This document shows, in pieces, positions 47,769 through 59,388 of a DNA stretch of 64,000 bases; position 1 is the first letter of the stretch, and each line of letters begins with the position of its first letter. Position numbers and translations under genes: made by a program. The DNA is from Adiantum capillus-veneris (taxonomy: Eukaryota > Streptophyta > Polypodiopsida > Polypodiales > Pteridaceae). Under the pieces are notes generated by a model, which made no database searches, was not told the origin of the DNA, and was given only the letters and a program-made list of their open reading frames with translations. The stretch covers positions 99,729,963-99,793,962 of the forward strand of contig CM043945.1 in the NCBI GenBank assembly GCA_014529385.2, read 5' to 3'.

Positions 47769-48539
47769 GCTAGAGGCATTCATGTCTCTAGCTCTATTTT
47801 TTCTTCCGCTTAGCTGTAGGATCCGATATCGAGTTGCCTTCTGAACTAGCCATTCCATTTGGCCATTGGTGAGATTTTTGGGATATTCATGAATCTGTAA
47901 CAGGGCCGAGTGATAACTTGTTCCTTGGAATAGTGTCGGTTGATTAAAGGGGAAGCCCATGGCTTCCAGAACTTTGTGCCAATGTCCTCTTGGATCCCAA
48001 GTGAAAAATAGGATCATTGTTTGCAGTGTCCGAACAATAAAATTTGCATGCCAAATTGGATCAAATTTGTAACCACCAGTAGCGAGAGGGGAAATGAGCA
48101 TCTTGGCTCCTGCAAAGACAGAACTGAAAATTATGATTCCCAAGAGTGTACCAAGAATCCACCATATATGGCCGCCTTGTTGGTGTGGTGAGCTCAAGTT
48201 GTCTTCGGAATCCTGCTTACTGCCATGACTAGAAAAAACTGCGAGCATATCATGCTTCTTTTGGGTGTGCTCAAACATGTCAGCTTCCTTTACTGATGCT
48301 AATAGCAAGCCACCTACCTTGCGGCTTAAATTCAAGCGTAATCCACTTACCTTTCTCCAAAGAGAGGATGCACTATTTGTAAAAAATTGTACCAAATTGC
48401 GAATGAGGTCTTCCTTCTTGCATTCTATTAGGATTTTGTCTATCCATGGCTCCTTTGCTCTTATCTCCATACTGATCTTCTCTCTATATGTTAGAGCAGC
48501 TAGCCATAGCCATAGGTCTGATGCATCCCATGCAAACAC
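47752..48539 (-). CDS. Unrecognised membrane-type protein in env position
   Basis: The frame runs from about 48,539 to just before the 3' LTR. It is mostly basic and helical, with a strong hydrophobic segment WWILGTLLGIIIFSSVFAGA flanked by charged residues, and a weaker one near TLQTMILFFTW. It sits where plant retroelements such as Athila carry env-like genes, but I see no family signature. It is out of frame with the gag-linked reading frame upstream by one shift near 48,560, so it may once have been continuous with gag. It could instead be a captured host fragment. Confidence 0.45.
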
Positions 48540-48571
48540 AATGCTGTGTTATGGAGGAGTTTGGAACATCC

Positions 48572-50254
48572 TTAAGCATATTGATCATCAAACTTACTCT
48601 GAACACCCTCACATAAACTGGAGGCATTACCCATCTCCAAGTTTATAACACCCTTCAGTAGACTAGAGGCATTACCCATCTCTAAGTCTATAACACTACA
48701 CAATAAAGTCTTGCTCGGCTGCCAAGCCTCTGGAGAAATATCCAACTCCAAACCTTCAGTCATACTTACCTCTTCGTTATGGTCCTCAAGTGAAACTGCC
48801 TTGATGCAAGATTCCTTTAGCTTGCTACACTGTCCTGGGTCCATGCTGGTGCACAGACTTCCGTTTTCAAAGCCCTCCCCTTTGATTGATATGTTGTCCA
48901 CCTTCTGCAAAGCCTTGCTAGCAGGCTAGTTTTCCTCTTCTCTTGTATCTTTCATGCCCTTTGCATTCCTCTTACTCTGACGAGGACTAATCAACACTTT
49001 ACACCTTCGTACGATTACTGCCCAATGCTGTCGATTGATCGCTTTGGTGCCTATTTCATTCAAGGTTAAAGATGTACTCACATTTGTAACACAATTTTCT
49101 TGACTTACCTCCCCCACTTGGGTAGCATCTTTTGATTCTTTAACCTCTTGTTCCACTGCTTCAGTTCTTTGAATAAACTTCTTGCTTGATCCTTCTTCGG
49201 TTACCTTCATCTTGACCTCTTCTACAAGACCAATGATACTTGGTGTGCGGGTACCAATTGATGGTGGGCGTAGGATGATTGTAAGTGGTGATTGTGGCGG
49301 TGGTTGCATTGGTGACTGGCGTTGAACTGGTGTGGCTAGCTGTGGTTGCACCGCTGGTGGTGGGATTTGAACAGGTGGGATTGGTTGCCTGAGTGGTGGT
49401 GATGTTCTTGGTGGAGAGATCTGATTCTGTCTCCCCCCTCTATTGAAATTTTGCCTCCTCGGGTGTGGGTAGTAGTAAATTCCACGGCCATCTTCCCCGT
49501 AGTTGTAACAATGGTACTCTGGGTTCTGCCTTCGTTGTCCTCTTCCTTGTTCTGGGTTCCTTCCAGGTGTATGCCCTTGTTGCACCAGATGCACATATAA
49601 ACTCTCTAGTTGGGTGGTGATGCGACTCAACAGGTCTTGCTCTTCTGATGCCTCCTGTGGTTGGACTCTATGATTGGTTGTTGCAGTCACTGGGTTTGGT
49701 TGGACCGAGCTTGTTTCCTCTGAATCTTTTACTCTTGCTTGCATGCGTAGCTTCTTGTCTTTAAGGCGGGCTACTTCGACTGCCAACTCATATGTTGCAG
49801 GAAACCTTCCCTTCATCTTCTCTCTAAGCGGCGACCATAGACCAGCAATGAAACGGTCCTTCTTTAGGAAACTAGGCGCTCCTTCACCTTCCTCCAGCGA
49901 GGCAACCCATCTCTCCCATAAGTCCACAAATTTAGACTCGTAGGTGGCATACTCCAGCAGGCCTCCCTGGTTTAATTCTATCAGTAATTGCCATAGCCTC
50001 TCCGAGGTTGTGCCTCCACAAAACCTCTTTACAAAAGCAGCCATTAGCACATCCCATGCATTCTTGGTGGCCTGGGGCAATGCATTATACCAGGACTTGG
50101 CCTCTACTTTCATCAGGAGAGGAAAAATTCTAAGTCGTGAAGCGTCGTCATCTTTGTTGGAGACGATACAAGAAATGTCGAAATCATCCAAAAAGTCGGT
50201 GGTGAGATCCTCTCCCTTCTTTCCACTGAACGTGGGGAAAGAAACACTTGCCAT
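48572..50254 (-). pseudogene. Retrotransposon Gag with extended C-terminus, one in-frame stop
   Basis: Starts MASVSFPTFSGKKGEDLTTD. The Retrotrans_gag core follows (AKSWYNALPQATKNAWDVL, FVKRFCGG, LLEYATYESKFVDLWE). Next come a coiled segment, a Pro/Gln-rich region, and a basic tail. Where a zinc knuckle is expected there is only CYNYGEDGRGIYYY, a degenerate CCHC. A TAG at 48,926-48,928 interrupts the frame, which continues to 48,572. The copy at 62.5 kb has a sense codon at that place, so the ancestral product was longer. Gag would package element RNA. Confidence 0.8.
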
Positions 50255-50371
50255 GGTAGTGACTCAGGAAATTACAAACCTCTTTCTTTTTTTTCTTTTT
50301 TTTCTTTTTTTTTTAACATTACATTAACAGTAGCGGCTCATAGCAGCTTTTTACAGGGGTGGGTGGATAGG

Positions 50372-51563
50372 TTAAAACAAGATAAAGATAGAAACATTAA
50401 AGGAATGATGGTAATCTAATATGGGGAGAATGATAGGGTTCGGGGAATTGAGGATTTCTCCTAGTACCGCCGCACCGAATAGGTGTACGATCTTCTGATG
50501 GTAGAAGACTTTCCTATCTACATAGATATTCACATGCATATGCTTCAAGAATCTGAATGGGAATGCCGTTGGCCCATTTTCCATCATGCACAGAGGATGA
50601 AATACTTATACTCTTACCGTGCCAGTGTTGCTGAGTCGGCACATCCACAAGAGGTCGTCGCCTTTCATGGGCTCTACCTTTCCTTCGTTGCTCAGCACAT
50701 ACGGGGTGATGGCGACGCGTCTGACCACTCCCAGCCTCTTGGCTAATAGCAATTGCAGGTAATTTCCGTAGTCGGCGTGTTGCATGAATTCTACTCCATT
50801 CAGTTGCAACTCGTCCCTAGCCCACTGGGTTTCTCTCGTGGTAGAGAGCTTCTTCAGGATAAGTTGTACAGGGAGAGGAGGAAGATCCTCCACTCTCTTT
50901 CCAAAACAGCGAGAGCAGTAGCCGAACCACTCTTCTCTAGGACATGAGAATCTTCTTACCACTTCTTCTTTCGGATTGTTGAAGTGGATTGGTAGCACTC
51001 GCATGCGTCGTGCAAATTGGTAGGCGACCTTTCGCCGCTTAGCTTCGGATGACTTCCTCTTTGGCAAACTGGGTACAACCCGGCTTTCTGAGCTTGAAGC
51101 ACTTGCTTGGCCAGATGCTTCTCCCTTCGAGGTCATGTGTTTCCAGACTGGCTTATCTTCTCCTTGCCTTTGGCTCGAGCAGCTCCTTTAGGCCACTTTG
51201 GAGTTATAACTTTGACTGTAGTTTCTTTAGGAAAAAGAGGTCTCACCGTTTGCTTCCCTTCCTAGATGTGAATGACTTCTTTGCGATGAATGTCGATGTA
51301 GATGACTTCAGCTTTCACTGCCTTCGTTGCTGGCACTCATTAACAGTGTGCCTTGGTTGACAACAGTGATGGAACTTCACCGACCTCCCACCTGATGCTC
51401 TCAATTTATAGTTAGAACGAGTGACACGAGATGGAGAATTTACCTCTTGAATGCTCACGACACTGCAGCCTGGCAGTAGCACCTCAATGAAGGCGGCTAG
51501 TGCCTCCTTCGTCTCTTCTTCTTCCGTCCTCCAGTTAAAAAATTCCTTCAGCCATTCGTCCAT
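50372..51563 (-). pseudogene. Extra reading frames 5' of gag, conserved in a second copy
   Basis: The first frame starts at ATG 51,563, about 75 bases inside the 5' LTR, and gives MDEWLKEFFNWRTEEEE. It ends in FHHCCQPRHTVNEC, a CCHC knuckle whose first Cys is Phe. A second frame (51,136-50,606) has FGYCSRCFGKRVEDLPP and a basic N-terminus. A third (50,587-50,372) gives MHVNIYVDRKVFYHQKIVHL. The third is about two-thirds identical to a plus-strand frame at 62,135, so the region was coding in the family. Function is unknown. Confidence 0.55.
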
Positions 51564-51638
51564 GATTGATAGTGGGCGTCACTTTCAGCATTGTAAACTG
51601 AAGGGTCTTAGAAAGCCCTCCTCCGTGGGGGCACAAAA

Positions 51639-51846
51639 TGACGGGAGCAAAGCGAACCCCGAACCCCCGACGGCCTCTAAAACACCGGGGACCGAATGGG
51701 CCTCGAGCCTGTCACGGTAAAGCAAACAGGGGGCACCACCTAGCTTCAGCGGCTAGGACGCAAACAACACACCACCATAACAAAGTTTTCATCCAAGATA
51801 GATGGATGCTTGGGAGTAGTGATGAAGAGGAAAGGGAATGCGATCA

Positions 51847-51884
<38 letters not shown>

Positions 51885-52263
51885 GGTATAGCGGCTTAGT
51901 ACATAGGCACCACAAAAGGATGGCGAATCCACACACCCTTCACACATACACAAGCTCACTCCAAACACAAGACTAGGTGGCGATTCCGCACACATGACAT
52001 GGGCAAAACATTGCAAGAAAACATACTCACAATACCTCAAGCTTTATTTAGAGAATAAGGTGATGAAATTGGGAGCATAGGGTAGGGGAATGAGAAGGGA
52101 GAGAGTGGTAGAGCACATGGCGGATAGGTGGGAGTTGATGGCGAAGACTCGCACGAGGGTTATGGCCATCATCCTTCATTTATTTGCCCTTCATCTTCCA
52201 TAGCCAAGGGTGTAGAGGTCATGCTCAAGACAAGCATGGTGATTGCGGTGATGATGATGGTCT

Positions 52264-52294
<31 letters not shown>

Positions 52295-53210
52295 CACTAG
52301 GCACACGCAGTGCATAGTGTGTTCTTTGGTGATGTTGTGTGTGTTTCTTTAGTGTGATAGTGACCCCTCTTTATATAGGGAAGGAGGGGGGAGGAATTCT
52401 AGAATTTAGAAATGAAGAAATCATTATCTACATAGGCCATGTGACTGTGGGCCCCACTTGTTTGGCCGTGTGTATATGTGCCAAAACAGCAGTCTCATGA
52501 GAGAGAGACTAAGAGAGAGAGATGGGTTGATGAAAAAAAGTGAGAGGTGACATGGAGAATAAAGTAATTACAAGAGGGGAGAGAGGGGAGTGTGTTCAGA
52601 GGTGAATATGTGTGCAGATGTGTGTGAACACAAGAAAAATCAGGCAACCAACGGGTGGGGATGGGTCTGTGGACACCTTTTTCAGTGAAACTGAGTGTGT
52701 GTGAGTGTGGGGAAGGTTATTTAGCTACAAGACAAGAGATATGGCGTCCTTTAGAGAGAGAGGGGGGTATTTGTGTCATGGGATATGATAGGAGAGAGAA
52801 AGGGGGGGTGGGGTATACTATTTTGGAAGATAGGATAAGTTGCATGTGAGTTAGAGTGCATTATTGGTGAGTTAGAATTCATTATTGGTGAGAGGTGGGG
52901 TAGCTTGAGGGGAGAGAGAAAGGAGAAAGGACAAGGGGAAGAGAGAGGGGGTTGACCTTTTGAGTGGAGGAGAGGAAAAGAGACACACGACGGGGCATCA
53001 GTGAAGAAAAAGGAGGCAAGGTGGGGATGGGCTACCCCGCAGGCATGAGGTGGCCTATTTTACCTTTCTCATATATTTACATAATCATACTTTATTTTTT
53101 TTCTTACTTTTTCAATGCCTTTTATCACTCCCTCCCTAAGAGGAGGTTTCCATGGGGTGGGGACGAGAGAAGAGGGGTATGGGAGCTTGGCTTGTGAAAA
53201 GCCCCCATCA
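51639..53210 (-). repeat. 5' LTR of the pol-less retrotransposon
   Basis: 1,572 bases, near-identical partner of the left LTR. Carries GA (51,848-51,878) and GT (about 52,266-52,294) runs. The sequence following it inward on the minus strand, TTTTGTGCCCCCACGG, does not start with the usual TGG, so the tRNA primer is unclear. Confidence 0.9.
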
Positions 53211-53214
53211 CCAA

Positions 53215-55239
53215 GTATGAGGGTAGGGTTTTGAGTGTTTGGGCTTTTGAAAAGGTTTACCTCTCTAATCCCCAAACTACATATAGAGACTGCTAGTTCA
53301 ATTCATGGGTGGATGGTCTAGATTTTTTTTGTTATTGGAGTTGATTTCAATGTCAGGATTCTATTGTTAACCTCTCTTACTCTTTAAGTGATTGGGTCAA
53401 TCTTCCTCCACCAAGGCGATTCCTTCTAGCCCATTTTTACAATCTGATACTATGATTTCTAATTTATCATTTTCAACTAAAGAATTGCTTTAGTTATTTA
53501 GTGTCCTCTTATCTCCATTGGTTTTGGTCTTGTTTCATCTTGAATGGATTCTCAATGGTTCCTAGTTTTGGTTTCTATGTATCAAGCGTTATTTGCGTGA
53601 TTTGCACTAAGTTCTAGCAAGCTTCTAGCTTTTTTGCTTCCATATCAAGAGTTGCATAGTTTTTTCATTTTGTTGGATATTTTTTTCATATCAAGAGTTG
53701 AATAGTTTTTTCATTTTGTTGCCATTGTCTAATCCACTTTTAAACCCACTTGAAAGGCTTCCAAAGGTTGATGGTTTCATAATTTTTTTCTGCAAGTACT
53801 AAGCCGTTTAATTTCGGCTTTAATTCCTTGAACTCAGTTGAAATTGACATTGTCCTTTCCATGAGAAAATTTTGATCTTTCTCTTTAACACTAGGTTGGT
53901 AACCTAACAGGACATAAAAGTGTCCTTTCCGGGTTTTGAAAAAACCTCCAAAACCATAGTAGATCCACTCATTTTGTAAAATCCTTTCATGAGGTTATAG
54001 TTCAAGGCCTACTAGACATGGAAAAAATAAGAAACTTGTAAAATTTCTCATCTTTTGATCACACCAAGCCTCCAAAGTTGATGGACCAGTACATTTTCAT
54101 CAAAACAGTCATTTCTTACGTTTTGTTGCATAAAAATAAGATTAGGGATTTTTGTAGGACTTGAGATAAATTCCCTAGTTAACTTCAATGGGTTGTTGAT
54201 CAGAACATATGATTTTATTCTCACTCACTATTTTTTGTTTTGCCAAAAGAAATAGGTACAAAAAAGTTGAATTTTTACCATTCTGCAAACCTATCATCAA
54301 AGTTTCTATAGCCACGCTCAATACAAATAATATATGCATGTTTTCTTAGTTCCCTATTGTCCTTTAGGTTCATAAGGAGCCATGGAGCATGTCAAAAGAA
54401 TAATACATCTCTTACCAAGGGGAATCTTGGGGACAAAGATGAAGTGCTAAATACAGCAAACATGAAAAAGTTGGGTTCAACATTATGAGTTGTAGAATCC
54501 CATAGAAACTATTCAATATCTTGCCAAATTTGATCCTTATGACTAGATATGGTTACTACATACAAAATGCATGTAGTTGTCACAAGAAACTAACAATATT
54601 GAAAAAGCTGTACTTGATATACTAGAATGTTTCGTTTTCTTCTGTAATTAAAAAAATCAACCATCGTTGTCTACTATGCAAAATAGGGTATTAGGTGCCC
54701 CAAAACTCAAGGAATATTAGCTTTATGTTACAATATGCAACATAGAAAATCAAAACTGCATTTGGATATCATGAAAGCCACCAAAAAAATCATAGAGGAG
54801 CTAAAATTGGCTAAAAAACAGGATTTGACAATTTTTGTAATTTGGTCATAACTTACAACTTTTACATTTATTTCTCCCTAGAAGCATCAGGACATGTTGA
54901 GGACTACTAAAGATAGTTCTCTAGCATTATAGACCTCACAAACATGAATTCTAGAGTGGTATAGTTGCAAAAAGTTAAAAAAGCCAAAAACAAGACCCGT
55001 TTTTTCACACAGTTTAGGTTGTGAAATAATGTGCAAGGACAAGGTTAAAGATGGAGTTGATATTCCAAAAAAATGTCAAGTTTTTTTCAGCTCATGAGAC
55101 AACTTTATAGATAGATAGCACCTCAAAATCCATTTTAAAACTCTTGATATAATTCAAGGAAAATGGTCACTTAACATGACATAAAAGTGTCCCAGGACAT
55201 AAAAGTGTCCCATTACCAACCTAGTGTTAAGACATGGCT
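53215..55239. other. AT-rich host sequence, no gene seen
   Basis: Continues the host DNA interrupted by the LTR element. A short tandem duplication containing CATATCAAGAGTTG and TAGTTTTTTCATTTTGTTG lies at about 53,642-53,722. Satellite cores begin at about 55,240. Confidence 0.4.
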
Positions 55240-58200
55240 AAAATGGCCAAGTGGTGGATCTAAGAGATACCAACAATTGGATGCACACTTCAAGCCTTCG
55301 TTCTAATGGACAAGTGGTGGATCTTTGATGTATCTAATTCGAAAATTTTAGTCTAGCTGGCCAAGTGGTGGATCTAGGATCTAGACATCCCACAGACATT
55401 GTGTAAAATTACCAGTGTTATGATGGCCAAGTGTTGAATTCACCTAACTTTAAGACATGGTTAGAATGGCCAAGTGGGGGATCTAAGTGAATTGGATCCA
55501 CACTTCAAGTCTCTATTCTAATGGCCAAGTGGTGGATCTTTGATGTACCTAATTCCCAAATTTTAGTCTAAATGGCCAAGTGGTGGATCTATGATCTAGT
55601 CATCCCACAGACATTGTGTAAAATTACCAGTGTTATGATGGCCAAGTGTTGAATTCACCTAACTTTAGGACATGGTTAGAATGGCCAAGTGGTGGATCTA
55701 TGTGACAATACCAAATGGATCCACATTTGAAGCCTTTGTTATAATGGCCAACTGGTGGATCTTTGATGCACTTACTTTCCAATTCTTAGTTTAAATGGCC
55801 AAGTGGTGGATCTAGGATCTACTTAATCCACAAACATTGTGTAAAATTACAAGTGTTATCATGGTCAAGTGCTGAATGCACCTACCTTTTAGACATGGCT
55901 AGAATGGCCAAGTGTTGGATCTAGGAGATACCAACAATTGGATCCATACTTCAAACCTTTGTTCTAATGGCCAAGTTGTGGATCTTTGATGTATCTTATT
56001 CCCTAATTTTAGTCTAAATGGCCAAGTGGTTAATCTAGGATCTACTCATCCCATAGACATTATGTAAGATTACCAGTGTTATGATGGCCAAGTGTTGAAT
56101 GCACCTAGATTTCGGATATGATTAGAATGGGCAAGTGGTGGATCTAAGGGACACCAACAATTGTATCTAGAATTCAAGCTTCTGTTATAATGGCCAAGTG
56201 GTGGATCTTTGATGCAGCTATATACCAATTATTACTCTAAATGGACAATGAGTGCATCTAGGATCTACTCATCCCACAAACATTTTGTGAAATTACAAGT
56301 GTTATTATGGCCAAGTGTTGAACCCACTTGACTGGCCAAGTGGTGGATTTAGGAGACACCAAAAATTTGATATACATTTCAAGACTTTGTTATAATGGCC
56401 AGGTGGTGGATCTTTGATGCACCTAGTTCTCAATTCTTAGTCTAAATGGCCAAGTGTTGGATCTAGAATTTACTCATCCCACAAACATTGTGTAAAATTA
56501 CAAGTGTTATGATGGCCAAGTGTTGAATGCACCTCCCTTTAAGACATTTCTAGAATGTCCAAGTGGTGGATCTAGGACATACCAACAATTGGTACCAGAC
56601 TTCAAGCCTTTATTCTAATGGCCAAGTGGTGGATATTTTATTTTTTTAATTCCCAAATTTTTTTCTAAATGGCCAAGTGGTGGATCTAGGATCTACTCAT
56701 CCCACAGAAATTGTGTAAATTTACCAGTGTTTTGATGGCCAAGTGCGGAATGCACCTAGCTTTAAGACATGGTTAGAATGGCCAAGTGGTGAATCTAGGT
56801 GACACCAATAATTGTATCTACAATTCAAGCCTTTATTATAATGGCCAAGTGGTGGATCTTTGATGCCCCTACTTACCAATTCTTACTCTAAATGGACAAG
56901 TGTGGGATCTAGGATCTACTCATCCCACTAACATTGTGTAAAATTACAAGTGTTATCATGGCTAAGTCTTGAATCCACCTAAATTTAAGACATGGTTAGA
57001 ATGGCCAAGTGGTGGATCTAGGAGACAACAACAATTGGATCCGCATTTCAAGCCTTTGTTATAATGGCCAAGTGGTGGATCTTTGATGCACCTACTTCCC
57101 AATTCGTAGTCTAAATGGCCAAGTGGTGGATCTAGAATCTACTCATCCCACAAAAATTGTTTAAAATTACAAGTGTTATGATGGCCAAGTGTTGAGTGCA
57201 CCTAACTTGAAAACATTGTTAGAATGGCCGAGTGGTGGATCTAGGAGACACCGACAATTGGATCCACATTTCAATCCTTTGTTATAATGGCCAAGTGGTG
57301 GATCTTTGATGCACCTCCTTTTCAATTCTTTGTCTAAATGGCCAAGTGGTGGATCTAGGATCTACTCATTCCACCAACGTTGTGTAAAATTACAAGTGTT
57401 ATGATGGCCAAGTGTTGAATGCATCTAATTTTAAGACATGGTTAGAATGGCCAAGTGGTGGATCTAGGAGACACCAACAATTGACACCACATTTCAAGAC
57501 TTTGTTATAATGGCCAACTAGTGGATCTTTGATGTACCTACTTCCCAATTATTAGTCTAAGTGGCCAAGTGGTAGATCTAGGATGTACTCATCCCACAAC
57601 CATTGTGTAAAATTACAATTGTTATGATGGCCAAGTGCTGGATGCATCTACCTTTAAGACCTGGCCAAGTGGTGGATCTAAGAGATACCAACAATTGAAT
57701 CCACACTTCAAGCCTTCGTTCTAATGGCCAAGTGGTGGATCTTTTATGTATCTAATTACCAAATTTTAGGCTAAATGGCCAAGTGGTGGATCTAGGATCT
57801 ACTCATCCCATAGACATTGTGTAAAATTACAAGTGTTATGACGGCCAAGTGCTGAATGCACCTAACTTTACGACATGGTTAGAATGGCCAAGTGGTGGAT
57901 CTAGGTGACACCAACAATTGCATTACAATTCAAGCCTTTTTTATAATGGCCAAGTGGTGGATCTTTGATGCCCCTACTTACGAGTTCCTACTTTAAATGG
58001 ACAAGTGGTGGATCTAGGATCTACTCATCCCACAAACATTGTGTAAAATTACAAGTGTTATGATGGCCAAGTCTTGAATCCACCTAACTTTAAGATATGG
58101 TTAGAATGGCCAAGTGGTGGATCTAGGAGACACCAACAATTGGATCCACATTTCAAGCCTTTGTTATAATGGCTAAGTGGTGGATCTTTGATGCACCTAC

Positions 58201-59130
58201 TTCCCAATTTGTACTCTAAATGGCCAAGTGGTGGATCTAGAATCTACTCATCCCACAAACATTGTGTAAAATTACAAGTGTTATGATGGCCAAGTGTTGA
58301 ATGCACCTAACTTTAAGACATGGTTAGAATGGCCAAGTGGTGGATATAGGAGACACCAACAATTGGATCGACATTTCAATCCTTTGTTATAATGGCCAAG
58401 TGGTGGATCTTTGATGCACCTAATTCTCAATTCTTTCTTTAAATGGCCAAGTGGTGGATCTAGGATCTACTCATCCGACAGACATTGTGTAAAATTATAA
58501 GTGTTATGATGGCCAAGTGATGAATGCACCTGCCTTTAAGACATGGCTAGAATGGCCAAGTGGTGGATCTAAGAGATACCAACAATTGGATCCACACTTC
58601 AAGCCTTCGTTCTAATGGCCAACTAGTGGATCTTTTATGTATCTAATTCCAAAATTTTAGGCTAAATGGTTAGGTGGTGGATCTAGGATTTGCTCATCCC
58701 ACAGACATTGTGTAAAACTACTAGTGGTATGATGGCTAAGTACTGAATGCACCTAACTTTAGGACATGGTTAGAATGGCCAAGTGGTGGATAAAGGTGAC
58801 ACCAACAATTGTATCTACAATTCAAGTCTTTGTTATAATGGCCAAGTGGTGGATCTTTGATGCACCTACTTACCAATTCTTACTCTAAATGGACAAGTGG
58901 TCGATCTAGGATCTACTCATCCCACTAACATTGTGTGAAATTACCAGTGTTATGTGGCTATGTGTTGAATCCACCTACCTTTAAGACATGGTTAGAATGG
59001 CCAAGTGGTGGATCTAGGAGACACTAACAATTGGATCCACATTTCAAGCCTTTGTTATAATGGCCAAGTGGTGGATCTTTAATGCACCCACCTTTCAAGG
59101 CTTGGATAAAATGGACATGTGCTGGATCTA
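55240..59130 (+). repeat. Satellite array F, about 220-bp units of four 55-bp subunits
   Basis: The core ATGGCCAAGTGGTGGATCT recurs about every 55 bases. Four subunits form a unit of about 216-224 bases with fixed words in order: GACATGGTTAGAATGGCC, CCAACAATTGGATCCAC, GATCTTTGATGCACCTA, CTACTCATCCCACA and GTGTAAAATTACAAGTG. About 17 units are present. The core is a close variant of the core in arrays A-E and reads in the sense direction of the ParB-like exon that starts 260 bases downstream. Confidence 0.95.
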
Positions 59131-59388
59131 AGATGGATACAATCTTAAAAATTTATCTTAATTGGTTTAATTTAAAGGATTCAAGATAACCTACCTTGAG
59201 AGATACACCTACTTTGGCTATCAAATGTCTCAATTGGATAAGTATTTTGAGTTTAGAATCTAAAAGTCTTGAAGAATGTAATTAAAGTGTTATTTGTCAA
59301 TCTGATTTATACGCTTTCAAAGTGTTATTACATTCAATGTGTCATTATAGATTCTAACTAGTTATTTTTGTTTTCTTCAATTTCAGAG

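Larger units (their letters stand above)
46160..53210 (-). mobile_element. Complete LTR retrotransposon without pol (minus strand)
   Basis: Two direct repeats of about 1.58 kb (46160-47751 and 51639-53210) begin TGACGGGAGC and end GCCCCCATCA on the plus strand and bracket 3.9 kb. CCAA occurs on both outer sides (46156-46159, 53211-53214), a probable 4-bp target duplication, or 5 bp with one mismatch. The polarity is minus: gag reads that way, and AAAAGGGGAGGG, a polypurine tract, lies just before the left LTR on the minus strand. No protease, integrase or reverse transcriptase motifs occur. It resembles TR-GAG or LARD-type non-autonomous elements that borrow enzymes. The LTRs are very similar, so insertion was fairly recent. 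Confidence 0.9.
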
